NCBI RefSeq assembly: GCF_014596935.1
Contig: NZ_JACVXC010000006.1
Coordinates: forward strand, 124,001-188,000
From: Aestuariibaculum suncheonense
GTDB lineage: Bacteria; Bacteroidota; Bacteroidia; Flavobacteriales; Flavobacteriaceae
Reading direction: 5' to 3'
DNA length: 64,000 nucleotides
The notes below the pieces were generated by a model. The model searched no databases, was not told the DNA's origin, and saw only the letters and a program-made list of their open reading frames with translations. Made by a program: the position numbers and the translations under genes. Positions 7,545-15,461 of this stretch are shown in pieces (the stretch's first letter is position 1; the number at the start of each line of letters is the position of its first letter).

Positions 7545-9839
7545 ATGAAAAACCTTCTTTTTGTTTTTATGATACTTGTTTTGGTGTCATGTTTTAAAGT
7601 AAATATTGAACCTCAAAAGGTATTTACTAAACACGACTTAGTTTCTAATGATTTAGCAAAAAGATGGGATGAAGGCATGCCTTTAGGTAATGGCTTTATA
7701 GGTGCATTGGTTTGGCAAAATGAAGGACAGTTAAGAATGTCTTTAGATAATGTAAATTTATGGGATATTCGTCCAATGGAGAATTTGAACACCCCTGATT
7801 ATAAATTTTCATGGGTTTATGAACAGTGGAAGAATGATACGTACAAAGAGGTGCAAAATAGATTTGATGCTCCTTATGATAAATCTCCTGCGCCTTCAAA
7901 AATTCCAGGAGCGGCAATAGAATTCAATATAGTTAATTTAGGAAAAATTGATTCCACTCGATTATTCATAAAAAATGGTCTTGGAGTTATTTCTTGGAAG
8001 AACGGAATGGAGTTTAGTAGCTATGTACATGCTACTGAAAAAATAGGATGGTTTAAATTTAAAGGAGTTTCAAAGAATTTTAAGCCAGTTTTATTACCTC
8101 CTGCTTATAATTTAGAGGGAGAAGATAATGAACAATCACCTGTTGCAGGTCAGGATTTAAGACGTCTTGGTTATAAAAAAGGACAAGTTCAAGAAGAAGA
8201 AAATAGTATAACATATGTGCAAGAAGGATGGGGAGGCTTTAAATACGATGTTAATGTAAGATGGAAATATGTAAACGAAACTTTGGAAGGATGCTGGAGC
8301 ATTAGTGCTCATTTTCCAAATTCAGATGCTGTTTTAGATTCTAATGTGTTAACAGCGGAGGCTATAGAACGTGGTTTCAATACCGATTTTGTTAGTCACA
8401 ACAAGTGGTGGTCAGATTTTTGGGCAAAATCTAAAATCAATATTCCAGACGAAGTCTTGGAAAAGCAATGGTATTTAGAACAATATAAGTTTGGGTCTGC
8501 CGCAAGAACTGGGGCTCCACCAATTTCATTACAAGCTGTTTGGACTGCAGATAACGGTAAATTGCCACCATGGAAAGGAGACTATCATCACGATTTAAAT
8601 ACGCAGTTAAGCTATTGGTCTTCTTATTCTTCTAATCATATTGATTTAGAAAAGGGGTATTTAGATTGGTTGCTTAAGTGTAAAGCGAACTTTAAAAAGT
8701 ACACTAGAGAATATTATGAATCTGATGGATTAGCTGTGCCAGGTGTTACTACAATTGAAGGACAGCCTATGGGTGGATGGATTCAATATGCATTTGGACC
8801 GACAGTTTCCGGTTGGTTAAGTCAGCATTTCTATTTGCATTGGCGTTATAGCATGGATAGAGAATTTTTAAAAAATGAAGCTTATCCATGGATAAAAGAG
8901 GTTGCCACGTTTTTTGAAGATATTTCGGTTAAAAGTGAAAACGGATTTAGAAAGTTGCCAATAAGTGCAAGCCCAGAGATGTATAATAACTCTAGAAGAG
9001 CTTGGTTTGGTGAAACTACAAATTTCGATTTGGCTGCTATTCGTTGGACGTACGAGAAGGCTTCAGAACTGGCTTTAGAGTTGGGTAACAATGAAGAAGC
9101 AGAAAGGTGGAAGTCAATGTTGGCAGAATGGCCTTATTTTGCCATAGATGAAGCAGAAGGCTTAATGATTGCTCCAGAAAATAAATATGAGCATTCGCAT
9201 CGTCATTTTTCACATTTATTGGCGTATCACCCCTTAGGGCTTATAGATTATAGTAAGAGTGATGAAGACAAGAAGATTATAGACAATACAATTAATCATC
9301 TACTAGAAAAGGGGTCAGATTATTATACAGGATATTCATTTAGTTGGTTGGCTAATTTACAAGCCAGAGCATTTGATGGAGAGGCTGCTGCTAAAACATT
9401 AAAAATATTTGCAGAGAACTTTTGCTTGCCAAATTCCTTTCATGTTAATGGAGAGCAACATAATAGAGGGTATTCGAAGTTTAAATATAGGCCATTTACA
9501 TTAGAGGGTAATTTTGCTTTTGCTGCAGGATTACAAGAAATGCTTATTCAGAGTCATACAGGAGTAATACAAATTTTTCCGGCCATACCAAAGCAATGGA
9601 CTAATGTCAGTTATGACAAGCTTAGAACTGAAGGTGCGTTTTTGGTTTCGGCAAAGAAAAAGGATGGTAAGGTAAACCAAGTAACTATTGTTTCTGAACA
9701 AGGAGGTCTTTTGAAATTAAGAAATCCGTTTGATGACTTAAAATTTCATATAGACACAGAATATACTTTACAAGATGGAATAATAGTTATTCATACAGAA
9801 AAAAATCAGGAGATTAAAATAACTACATCTGAGAAATAG
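7545..9839 (+). CDS. GH95-type glycoside hydrolase lipoprotein (putative alpha-L-fucosidase/galactosidase)
   Basis: Protein of 764 residues with a lipoprotein signal (MKNLLFVFMILVLVSC, lipobox LVSC), so probably anchored at the outer membrane or exposed. The N-terminal part carries the GH95 signature region WDEGMPLGNGFIGALVW and LSLDNVNLWDIRP. The middle part has the alpha/alpha-barrel motifs LQAVWTADNGKLPPWKGDYH followed by DLNTQLSYW, SASPEMY, and HRHFSHLLAYHPLG. The C-terminal beta domain follows (FPAIPKQW onward). Known GH95 enzymes remove alpha-L-fucose or alpha-L-galactose from polysaccharides; exact specificity here is not predictable. No SusC/SusD pair or other carbohydrate genes are nearby. 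The gene interrupts the tatD-ansA/exbB neighbourhood, is flanked by a duplicated ansA end and uses AGA/AGG for 17 of 24 arginines, unlike tatD (mostly CGN); but exbB also prefers AGA, so the codon signal is weak. Confidence 0.85.
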   Translation: MKNLLFVFMILVLVSCFKVNIEPQKVFTKHDLVSNDLAKRWDEGMPLGNGFIGALVWQNEGQLRMSLDNVNLWDIRPMENLNTPDYKFSWVYEQWKNDTYKEVQNRFDAPYDKSPAPSKIPGAAIEFNIVNLGKIDSTRLFIKNGLGVISWKNGMEFSSYVHATEKIGWFKFKGVSKNFKPVLLPPAYNLEGEDNEQSPVAGQDLRRLGYKKGQVQEEENSITYVQEGWGGFKYDVNVRWKYVNETLEGCWSISAHFPNSDAVLDSNVLTAEAIERGFNTDFVSHNKWWSDFWAKSKINIPDEVLEKQWYLEQYKFGSAARTGAPPISLQAVWTADNGKLPPWKGDYHHDLNTQLSYWSSYSSNHIDLEKGYLDWLLKCKANFKKYTREYYESDGLAVPGVTTIEGQPMGGWIQYAFGPTVSGWLSQHFYLHWRYSMDREFLKNEAYPWIKEVATFFEDISVKSENGFRKLPISASPEMYNNSRRAWFGETTNFDLAAIRWTYEKASELALELGNNEEAERWKSMLAEWPYFAIDEAEGLMIAPENKYEHSHRHFSHLLAYHPLGLIDYSKSDEDKKIIDNTINHLLEKGSDYYTGYSFSWLANLQARAFDGEAAAKTLKIFAENFCLPNSFHVNGEQHNRGYSKFKYRPFTLEGNFAFAAGLQEMLIQSHTGVIQIFPAIPKQWTNVSYDKLRTEGAFLVSAKKKDGKVNQVTIVSEQGGLLKLRNPFDDLKFHIDTEYTLQDGIIVIHTEKNQEIKITTSEK

Positions 9840-9938
9840 TATATTAAAAAAGGAAAGTCTAATTATTTGGTTTCATTTTTGGAACTAAAAAGCTTATTTA
9901 TATTAATGTATGGTGTCGAAATGACAGTAAATATTCCC

Positions 9939-9953
9939 TTAAGAGGAGAAATG
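9939..9953 (+). repeat. Right copy of 15-bp direct repeat, remnant of an ansA 3' end
   Basis: Identical to 7394-7408. Read in the ansA frame the surroundings (9936-9959) encode PLRGEMT and stop. Upstream of these eight codons no similarity to ansA remains. The string GAAATGAC also occurs twice here (9918-9925 and 9948-9955), so part of the site may belong to an intergenic repeat family. Confidence 0.7.
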
Positions 9954-10037
9954 ACCTAAAATTAACGGTTAAAATTTTAAGGTTCAAAGAATTTTTCGTT
10001 ATTTGAGCCCCCGAAAAAAGTGCATTAGAAAAATTAC

Positions 10038-10125
10038 AGAGAGGTGGCCGAGTGGTCGAAGGCGCACGCCTGGAAAGTGTGTATACGTCAAAAGCGTATC
10101 GAGGGTTCGAATCCCTTCCTCTCTG
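10038..10125 (+). tRNA. tRNA-Ser (GGA)
   Basis: Full cloverleaf: acceptor stem AGAGAGG with CCTCTCT, D arm GCCGAGTGGTCGAAGGC, anticodon stem CACGC/GTGTG with loop CTGGAAA giving anticodon GGA, a long class II variable arm (ATACG pairing with CGTAT) and T arm GAGGG-TTCGAAT-CCCTT. The discriminator base is G at 10125; CCA is not encoded. Length 88. It reads UCC and UCU serine codons. It stands alone between the glycoside hydrolase gene and exbB. Confidence 0.96.
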
Positions 10126-10197
10126 CTGAAATATGTTTTTAAATTGTATTTTTTTTATATCTTTAACACTTTAACTAATAAAATTAAGATCTAGAAC

Positions 10198-10974
10198 ATG
10201 AAAAGATTATTTTCTATCCTTGCCATTACAGGAATGATGGCTTTTGGAACTGTTAATGCAACTACAAATGCAAGCACAACTGCAGTTACTACAACAACTG
10301 TAACAACTACACAAGATGACGCTGCTGATGCACCTGCTGAAGAGCTTACGTTTCATCAAGAATTAAAAAAGAGATTTATAGAAGGAGGTCCTGGATTTAT
10401 GGGGATTGTACTTTTATGTTTAATCTTAGGTTTAGCAATTGCTATCGAGAGAATTATCTTTTTAAACTTATCTACTACTAATACTAAAAAATTAACCCAA
10501 GAAGTAGAAGATGCTCTTAACTCAGGCGGTGTAGAAGCTGCTAAAGAAGTTTGTAGAAATACTAAAGGTCCTGTTGCTTCTATTTACTACCAAGGTTTAG
10601 ATAGAACAGACGAAGGTTTAGACGCAGTTGAAAAAGCTGTTGTAGCTTACGGTGGTGTTCAAATGGGACAATTAGAGAAAAACGTGTCTTGGATTTCATT
10701 ATTTATCGCATTAGCACCGATGTTAGGATTCATGGGTACGGTAATTGGTATGATTCAAGCATTCGATAAAATTGAAGCAGCTGGTGATATGCAACCATCT
10801 CTTGTAGCTGGTGGTATTAAAGTAGCACTTTTAACAACAGTATTCGGTCTTGTTGTAGCGATGATTCTTCAAGTATTCTACAACTACATTATTGCTAAGA
10901 TTGATAGTATCGTTAACTCTATGGAAGATGCTTCTATTACGTTAATGGATCTATTAATCAGAAACAAAAAGTAA
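10198..10974 (+). CDS. exbB: ExbB/TolQ/MotA-family proton channel subunit
   Basis: Inner-membrane subunit of the TonB or Tol energy-transducing motor, 258 residues. It begins with a cleavable-type signal sequence (MKRLFSILAITGMMAFGTVNA) and a Thr-rich stretch, then a first membrane span at about 62-82 (GFMGIVLLCLILGLAIAIER), a cytoplasmic loop, and two further spans at about 162-188 (ISLFIALAPMLGFMGTVIGM) and 204-232. The MLGFMGTVIGMI segment is the MotA_ExbB signature. It heads an operon with a membrane protein (22 bp later) and two exbD genes. Together they convert proton-motive force into motion of TonB-type proteins driving outer-membrane transport. Confident at family level; whether it serves TonB or Tol is not shown. 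Confidence 0.94.
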   Translation: MKRLFSILAITGMMAFGTVNATTNASTTAVTTTTVTTTQDDAADAPAEELTFHQELKKRFIEGGPGFMGIVLLCLILGLAIAIERIIFLNLSTTNTKKLTQEVEDALNSGGVEAAKEVCRNTKGPVASIYYQGLDRTDEGLDAVEKAVVAYGGVQMGQLEKNVSWISLFIALAPMLGFMGTVIGMIQAFDKIEAAGDMQPSLVAGGIKVALLTTVFGLVVAMILQVFYNYIIAKIDSIVNSMEDASITLMDLLIRNKK

Positions 10975-10995
10975 TAATAAAACAAAACTCGAATT

Positions 10996-11418
10996 ATGAA
11001 ATTACATACAATTCTTAAATATATAGCGTATGTTCTGGGTATCGTTGGTGCGGTTCTTGCACTAATGATTATGACCTCAGACTCTGAAGGGCTAATAGAT
11101 AACATTCTTTATGTTACTTATACGGTGCTTTTCATAGTATTAGCATTAATCGTTATATATGTTGTAAAAGGTCTGTTTGCAGGCGATATTAAAAAGACCC
11201 TATTAACTGTAGGATTATTTTTAGCTGTAATCGCAATTTCTTACGGAATTTCTTCTGGAACAGATCTAGATTTAGCACCGTTTAACGCAAAAGGATTAGG
11301 CATTACCGAAGCTATCTCTAAAAATGTAGGTGCTGGTTTAATAGCTTTCTATATCCTTTCAGTTACAGCTATTGGAGCAACATTGCTTTCAACAGTTAAA
11401 AAATTATTACACAAATAA
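10996..11418 (+). CDS. Four-span membrane protein of the exbB-exbD operon, unknown function
   Basis: 140-residue hydrophobic protein with four predicted membrane segments: about 9-27 (YIAYVLGIVGAVLALMIM), 37-60 (NILYVTYTVLFIVLALIVIYVV), 70-87 (LLTVGLFLAVIAISYGI) and 112-133 (AGLIAFYILSVTAIGATLL). I know of no assigned function. It sits between exbB and the first exbD with gaps of 21 and 11 bp, so it is co-transcribed with the motor and may be an accessory subunit; genes in this position are common in flavobacterial clusters (established from general knowledge of such loci, not testable here). No enzymatic motif is visible. Confidence 0.85.
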   Translation: MKLHTILKYIAYVLGIVGAVLALMIMTSDSEGLIDNILYVTYTVLFIVLALIVIYVVKGLFAGDIKKTLLTVGLFLAVIAISYGISSGTDLDLAPFNAKGLGITEAISKNVGAGLIAFYILSVTAIGATLLSTVKKLLHK

Positions 11419-11429
11419 AAAAGTAAGAT

Positions 11430-12020
11430 ATGGCAAAAAGAGCAGCTCCAGAAGTAAATGCAGGCTCCATGGCCGACATCGCGTTTTTACTGTTAATATT
11501 TTTCTTAGTAACAACTACTATTGAAACAGATGCAGGAATCAACCGTAAGTTACCACCTATGGAAGATGAAAACGTTCAGCCGCCAACAATTAAAAAGAAG
11601 AACATCTTTGAGGTTTTACTAAACGGAAAAGATCAGTTACTTGTAGAAGATGAGTTAATGGAAATTAAAGATCTTAGACAAGCAGCTATTGAGTTCTTAG
11701 ATAATGGTGGCGACGGATCGTGTAAATATTGTAACGGTAAAAAGGATCCGGATTCATCAGATAATCCAGATAAAGCTATTATTTCGTTGAAAAACGAACG
11801 TGAAACTACTTATAAAACGTATATCGCAGTACAAAATGAATTAGTTGCGGCATATAATGTGTTAAGAGATCGTAGAGCAAAATCGCAATACGGAATGACG
11901 TTCGCAGAAATGGAAGCTAATTATGACGATGTAAATTGGCCAGGAAATAAAACTAAATTGAAAGAACAAATTGAGCAGATAAAATTAGAATATCCTCAAA
12001 AGCTTTCTGAAGTACAATAA
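11430..12020 (+). CDS. exbD: ExbD/TolR-family protein with a CxxC-containing periplasmic insertion
   Basis: Stator-associated subunit of the ExbB/ExbD motor, 196 residues. A short cytoplasmic N-terminus (MAKRAAPEVNAGS) leads to the single span with the essential acidic residue, MADIAFLLLIFFLVTTTI, where the aspartate in the span carries protons. The periplasmic part is longer than usual for ExbD (about 140) and includes GSCKYCNGKKDPDSSDNPDK, a C-x-x-C pair within a charged loop, and a long helical C-terminus rich in Glu/Lys. The gene lies 11 bp after the membrane protein gene and 17 bp before a second exbD. The two ExbD paralogues probably form a mixed complex. The cysteines could form a disulfide or bind metal; this is inference. 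Confidence 0.93.
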   Translation: MAKRAAPEVNAGSMADIAFLLLIFFLVTTTIETDAGINRKLPPMEDENVQPPTIKKKNIFEVLLNGKDQLLVEDELMEIKDLRQAAIEFLDNGGDGSCKYCNGKKDPDSSDNPDKAIISLKNERETTYKTYIAVQNELVAAYNVLRDRRAKSQYGMTFAEMEANYDDVNWPGNKTKLKEQIEQIKLEYPQKLSEVQ

Positions 12021-12037
12021 TTAAAATTTAACATTTT

Positions 12038-12514
12038 ATGGCTAAATTTAATAAGAAAAAAAGCGGTGATATGCCGGCGATATCTACAGCATCGCTGCCA
12101 GATATTGTATTCATGTTATTATTCTTCTTTATGGTGGCTACCGTAATGAGGCAAAATACATTAATGGTTGAAAATAATTTGCCATTTGCTGATCAGATTG
12201 AGAAGTTAGATAAAAAAGATTTGGTAATGTATATTTATGCAGGAAAACCAAGTGAAAATTACACGAAGCAATTTGGTACAGCGGCTAAAATTCAGCTTAA
12301 TGATAAATTTGCTGATGTTAGCGAAATCGCTGCCTTTATTGCAGCAGAGCGCGCATCAAAAAGAGAAGAGTTAGTTCCATTTTTATCAACTGCTTTAAAA
12401 GTAGATCAAGATGCAAACATGGGATTAATAATGGATATTAAGAAGGAATTGCGTAAAGTGAATGCGCTAAAAATTAACTATACTACTAAAAAGGGTAGTG
12501 TAACAGGCGAATAG
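12038..12514 (+). CDS. exbD: ExbD/TolR-family protein, second paralogue
   Basis: 158-residue ExbD with the typical organisation: cytoplasmic lead MAKFNKKKSGDMPAIST, then the span SLPDIVFMLLFFFMVATVM with its proton-carrying aspartate, then a periplasmic domain. It lacks the CxxC loop of its upstream neighbour and is nearer normal length. It is the last gene of the exbB operon and is followed by a strong terminator. Two non-identical ExbD proteins in one operon is common in Bacteroidota. Family call is firm. Confidence 0.93.
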   Translation: MAKFNKKKSGDMPAISTASLPDIVFMLLFFFMVATVMRQNTLMVENNLPFADQIEKLDKKDLVMYIYAGKPSENYTKQFGTAAKIQLNDKFADVSEIAAFIAAERASKREELVPFLSTALKVDQDANMGLIMDIKKELRKVNALKINYTTKKGSVTGE

Positions 12515-12538
12515 ATTTTAATTCTTAATTTTATATTT

Positions 12539-12577
12539 AAAAGCGTTTTGAGATATCAAAACGCTTTTATTTTTTTA
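12539..12577 (+). terminator. Intrinsic terminator of the exbB-exbD operon
   Basis: Perfect 13-bp stem (12539-12551 with 12556-12568; AAAAGCGTTTTGA and its complement), loop GATA, followed by A and seven T. It lies 24 bases after the second exbD stop. Confidence 0.93.
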
Positions 12578-12638
12578 TGGCGTATAGAATTATTATAAAT
12601 TTATGGTTCCTTAACAATTTAGGTTTAAATCGGTTTTG

Positions 12639-13334
12639 ATGAGAAATAGGATATGGTTTGTTTTTTTATGGATTTCAGGGGTGTATCAAGTGATAGCCCA
12701 AAATACTATTGAAAAGGTTGTAGACTCACTTTATAAGGAAGATCAGTTTTATTTAGCTGTAACTTATAACTTATTTGGAAATCGTCCTGTAGATCTCTCT
12801 CAAAACGGTTTTTCTAACGGATTACACCTAGGTTTTATGAAGGACATGCCGTTAAATAAGCGACGTAATGTGGCTTTGAGTATTGGTTTAGGCTATTCAA
12901 CGAATTCCTTTTATCATAACCTTTATATTAGCCAAGATGAGAACCAGGTAACAACTTACGATATTATTCTGCAAAGCGATACCTATACCAAAAATAAATT
13001 CAGTAATCATATTGTAGAAATGCCAATTGAATTCAGGTGGCGAACCTCCACTCCGGAAGAATATAAATTCTGGCGTATTTATACGGGGTTTAAGCTAGGG
13101 TATATTTTTGGTAATCGTGTGAAGTATCGAGGCGATTTAGGAGACATACAATACAATAATATTAAGGTATTCGAGAAGTTTCAGTATGGTTTAAACTTAA
13201 GTTTTGGTTACAATACCTGGAATGCTTATCTGTATTATGCGTTATCGCCTATATTTTCAAAAGAAAATCAAATCAACGGAGAGAGCATCGATATGAATAA
13301 TATTAAAATAGGATTGATATTCTATATTCTATAA
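12639..13334 (+). CDS. Outer-membrane beta-barrel protein (porin/PorT-like)
   Basis: 231 residues from the ATG at 12639 (a TTG directly before it is not needed). N-terminal signal peptide MRNRIWFVFLWISGVYQVIAQ, then alternating polar/aromatic strands with many Tyr, Phe and Asn (GLHLGFMKDMP, VALSIGLGYSTNSFYHNLY, FWRIYTGFKLGYIFGNR, YGLNLSFGYNTWNAYLYY) and a terminal aromatic segment, typical of a small eight-stranded barrel. It resembles the PorT-family proteins that assist the type IX secretion system, but I cannot confirm that subfamily. It follows the exbB operon terminator, so has its own transcript, and it converges on the next gene, overlapping it by 6 bp. Confidence 0.75.
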   Translation: MRNRIWFVFLWISGVYQVIAQNTIEKVVDSLYKEDQFYLAVTYNLFGNRPVDLSQNGFSNGLHLGFMKDMPLNKRRNVALSIGLGYSTNSFYHNLYISQDENQVTTYDIILQSDTYTKNKFSNHIVEMPIEFRWRTSTPEEYKFWRIYTGFKLGYIFGNRVKYRGDLGDIQYNNIKVFEKFQYGLNLSFGYNTWNAYLYYALSPIFSKENQINGESIDMNNIKIGLIFYIL

Positions 13335-13937
13335 CCAGTAGGTTACTAAAATTAACTGCGGAAACATCCCTACAAGAAAGCCCAAAATCAACTCGACATT
13401 GGTATGTGCATTGGCATGTAAACGAGAAGTGGCCACCGCACCTGTAATAATACTCATGATAGCTAAAGTTCCGTTTATGTTTATGCTAAAATGAATGCTT
13501 AGGGCTATAAAAAACATAAAAACTCCCGAAATACCAATCATATGAATACTGGCTTTAATCTTAAATACGGCAAGCATTAAACAGGTCATGGTTGAGATTA
13601 AAATGCCCAAAAAGAAATAGTAAAGTTCAACTATCTGGTTTGCAGTTAAAATACGTTGTAAAATAACAATGACTACTATGCAGTTTAAGGCTAAGGGAAG
13701 TATACGCTCTTCGGAGGTTGGCATATAAATAGATTTTACTTTTCCTAAAGTTTTCAGTAAAAAGTAAAGTAAAACAGGAAGAATAATGGTTAAAATTCCA
13801 AGGGAAAGTAACTTTGCCTGTATAATTTCTTGAGGAATGAAACGAGGAGATTTAGAAAAGTAAAAAATAACACCCAGAACAGGCATTATTAACGGATGAA
13901 AAACAAACGAAATACTTTTTAAGATCTTATCTATCAT
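13329..13937 (-). CDS. Polytopic membrane protein, possible PAP2-like remnant
   Basis: 202 residues with about six hydrophobic segments. It lacks the first PAP2 phosphatase motif (KxxxxxxRP), but the C-terminal segment ATSRLHANAHTNVELILGFLVG resembles the third motif (SRxxxxxHxxxD) with the histidine present, and TSEERILPL resembles PAP2-like loops. It may be a degenerate or relative of lipid phosphatases; flavobacterial genomes often carry such a gene next to rpoN. The reading frame overlaps rpoN by 4 bp (start and stop interlocked), so the two are translationally coupled. It overlaps the beta-barrel gene on the other strand by 6 bp. Function unknown. Confidence 0.85.
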   Translation of the reverse strand: MIDKILKSISFVFHPLIMPVLGVIFYFSKSPRFIPQEIIQAKLLSLGILTIILPVLLYFLLKTLGKVKSIYMPTSEERILPLALNCIVVIVILQRILTANQIVELYYFFLGILISTMTCLMLAVFKIKASIHMIGISGVFMFFIALSIHFSININGTLAIMSIITGAVATSRLHANAHTNVELILGFLVGMFPQLILVTYWL

Positions 13938-15394
13938 ATCTTTTTACGTAAGCGGGCAACAGGAATGTCGAGTTGCTCCCGGTATTTTGCAACCGTACGC
14001 CTTGCAATAGGATAGCCTTTGTCTTTTAAAATAGAGGCTAAATGTTCGTCGGTTAGGGGTTTTTTCTTGTTTTCTTCTTCAATAACGGTTTCTAAAATCT
14101 TTTTAATTTCTCTTGTAGACACATCTTCACCCTGATCATTTTTCATAGCTTCAGAGAAGAAATCTTTAATCAGTTTCGTTCCATAAGGTGTATCCACATA
14201 TTTGCTGTTAGCAACTCTGGAAACCGTTGAAACATCCATATTAATTTCGTCTGCAATATCTTTAAGAATCATCGGTTTTAAGTTACGCTCATCACCGGTT
14301 AAGAAATATTCTTCCTGATAATGCATGATGGCACTCATCGTAACAAATAAGGTTTGCTGACGTTGTTTTATGGCTTCAATAAACCACTTCGCAGCGTCTA
14401 ACTTTTGTTTGATGAAGATCACAGCATCCTTTTGAGATTTCGATTTTTCTTTAGACTCTTTATAGCCTTTAAGCATGTCGTTGTAACCTCTGGAAACATG
14501 AAGCTCAGGGGCATTACGTCCGTTAAGGGTTAGTTCCAGTTCGCCGTCAACAATTCTAATGGCGAAATCGGGAACAACGTGTTCTACAATACGGTTGTTA
14601 CCAGCATAAGATCCTCCGGGTTTTGGGTTTAAATGCTCGATTTCATGAATGGCGTCTTTGAGTTGCAGTTCTGTAACGTCAAATTTTTGTAATAATTTAT
14701 CGTAATGTTTTTTTGTGAATTGCTCGAAAGCATTATCGATAATATCAATGGCCAATTCGGTATCGGGTGTTTTTTCCTTACGGTGTAATTGAATGCTTAA
14801 ACACTCTTGCAGGTTTCTTGCACCAACACCCGCAGGATCTAACTGGTGAACTATTTTTAGTACTTTATTAATTTTTTCTTCGGAAGTATAAACGTTTTGG
14901 GTAAATGCCAGATCGTCCATAATATCCGAAAGCGATCGACGAATGTAGCCGCTTTCATCAACACTACCAACTAAAAATTCAGCAATTTCGCGTTCTTCAT
15001 CGTCTAATCGGTAGGTGTTAAGTTGGCTAATTAAGTGTTGTGTAAATGAGGTTCCTGCAGCGTAAGGCATGCTTTTTTCTTCATCATCGCTGCTGTAATT
15101 ATTGGCTTGCATACGATAATCAGGAATTTCATCATCACTTAAATATTCATCAACATTGATGTCGTCATTACCAATGGTTTCACTATCGTTATACTCATCA
15201 TTCGAGTTATCGAAATCACTATCATAGTCCGTTTCAACAGTATCTTTTCCACTATCTAAAGCAGGATTTTCTTCTAGTTCCTGTTTTATACGTTGCTCAA
15301 AAGCCTGCGTAGGCAACTGAATCAATTTCATTAATTGAATTTGTTGCGGCGACAGCTTTTGCGATAATTTAAATTGTAAATGTTGCTTGAGCAT
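13934..15394 (-). CDS. rpoN: RNA polymerase sigma-54 factor
   Basis: Alternative sigma factor that directs RNA polymerase to -24/-12 promoters and needs an AAA+ activator. 486 residues. Region I at 1-46 is Gln/Leu-rich (QHLQFKLSQKLSPQQIQLMK), region II (about 50-105) is strongly acidic, then the core-binding domain (DEEREIAEFLVGSVDESGYI; LDPAGVGARNLQECL), the helix-turn-helix region and the RpoN box ARRTVAKYRE at 464-473 which contacts the -24 element. All parts are intact. It is followed by the overlapping membrane protein gene and lies 67 bp from asnS on the same strand. No enhancer-binding activator is encoded in the window. Confidence 0.97.
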   Translation of the reverse strand: MLKQHLQFKLSQKLSPQQIQLMKLIQLPTQAFEQRIKQELEENPALDSGKDTVETDYDSDFDNSNDEYNDSETIGNDDINVDEYLSDDEIPDYRMQANNYSSDDEEKSMPYAAGTSFTQHLISQLNTYRLDDEEREIAEFLVGSVDESGYIRRSLSDIMDDLAFTQNVYTSEEKINKVLKIVHQLDPAGVGARNLQECLSIQLHRKEKTPDTELAIDIIDNAFEQFTKKHYDKLLQKFDVTELQLKDAIHEIEHLNPKPGGSYAGNNRIVEHVVPDFAIRIVDGELELTLNGRNAPELHVSRGYNDMLKGYKESKEKSKSQKDAVIFIKQKLDAAKWFIEAIKQRQQTLFVTMSAIMHYQEEYFLTGDERNLKPMILKDIADEINMDVSTVSRVANSKYVDTPYGTKLIKDFFSEAMKNDQGEDVSTREIKKILETVIEEENKKKPLTDEHLASILKDKGYPIARRTVAKYREQLDIPVARLRKKI

Positions 15395-15461
15395 CTTGTG
15401 ATTTGGTATAAGATAAAAGTAAAAAAACTTTTACTGATGTGTAACCATTAATTAATGTTTT

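Noticed and set aside
8608-8620. TACGCAGTT within the GH95 gene as a further copy of the 29-bp block
   Set aside because: Only nine bases match, inside coding sequence, with none of the flanking A and T runs or the -7 box.
9980-10037. A promoter for tRNA-Ser
   Set aside because: No convincing TTG plus TAnnTTTG pair; the best string, GTTATTTG, lacks the first two bases of the box.
10003-10194. A 63-codon frame on the plus strand
   Set aside because: It runs through the tRNA-Ser gene, whose cloverleaf is complete; the peptide has no support.
10884-11105. Minus-strand frame across the exbB end and the next gene
   Set aside because: Antisense to two well-supported genes; no motif or start context.
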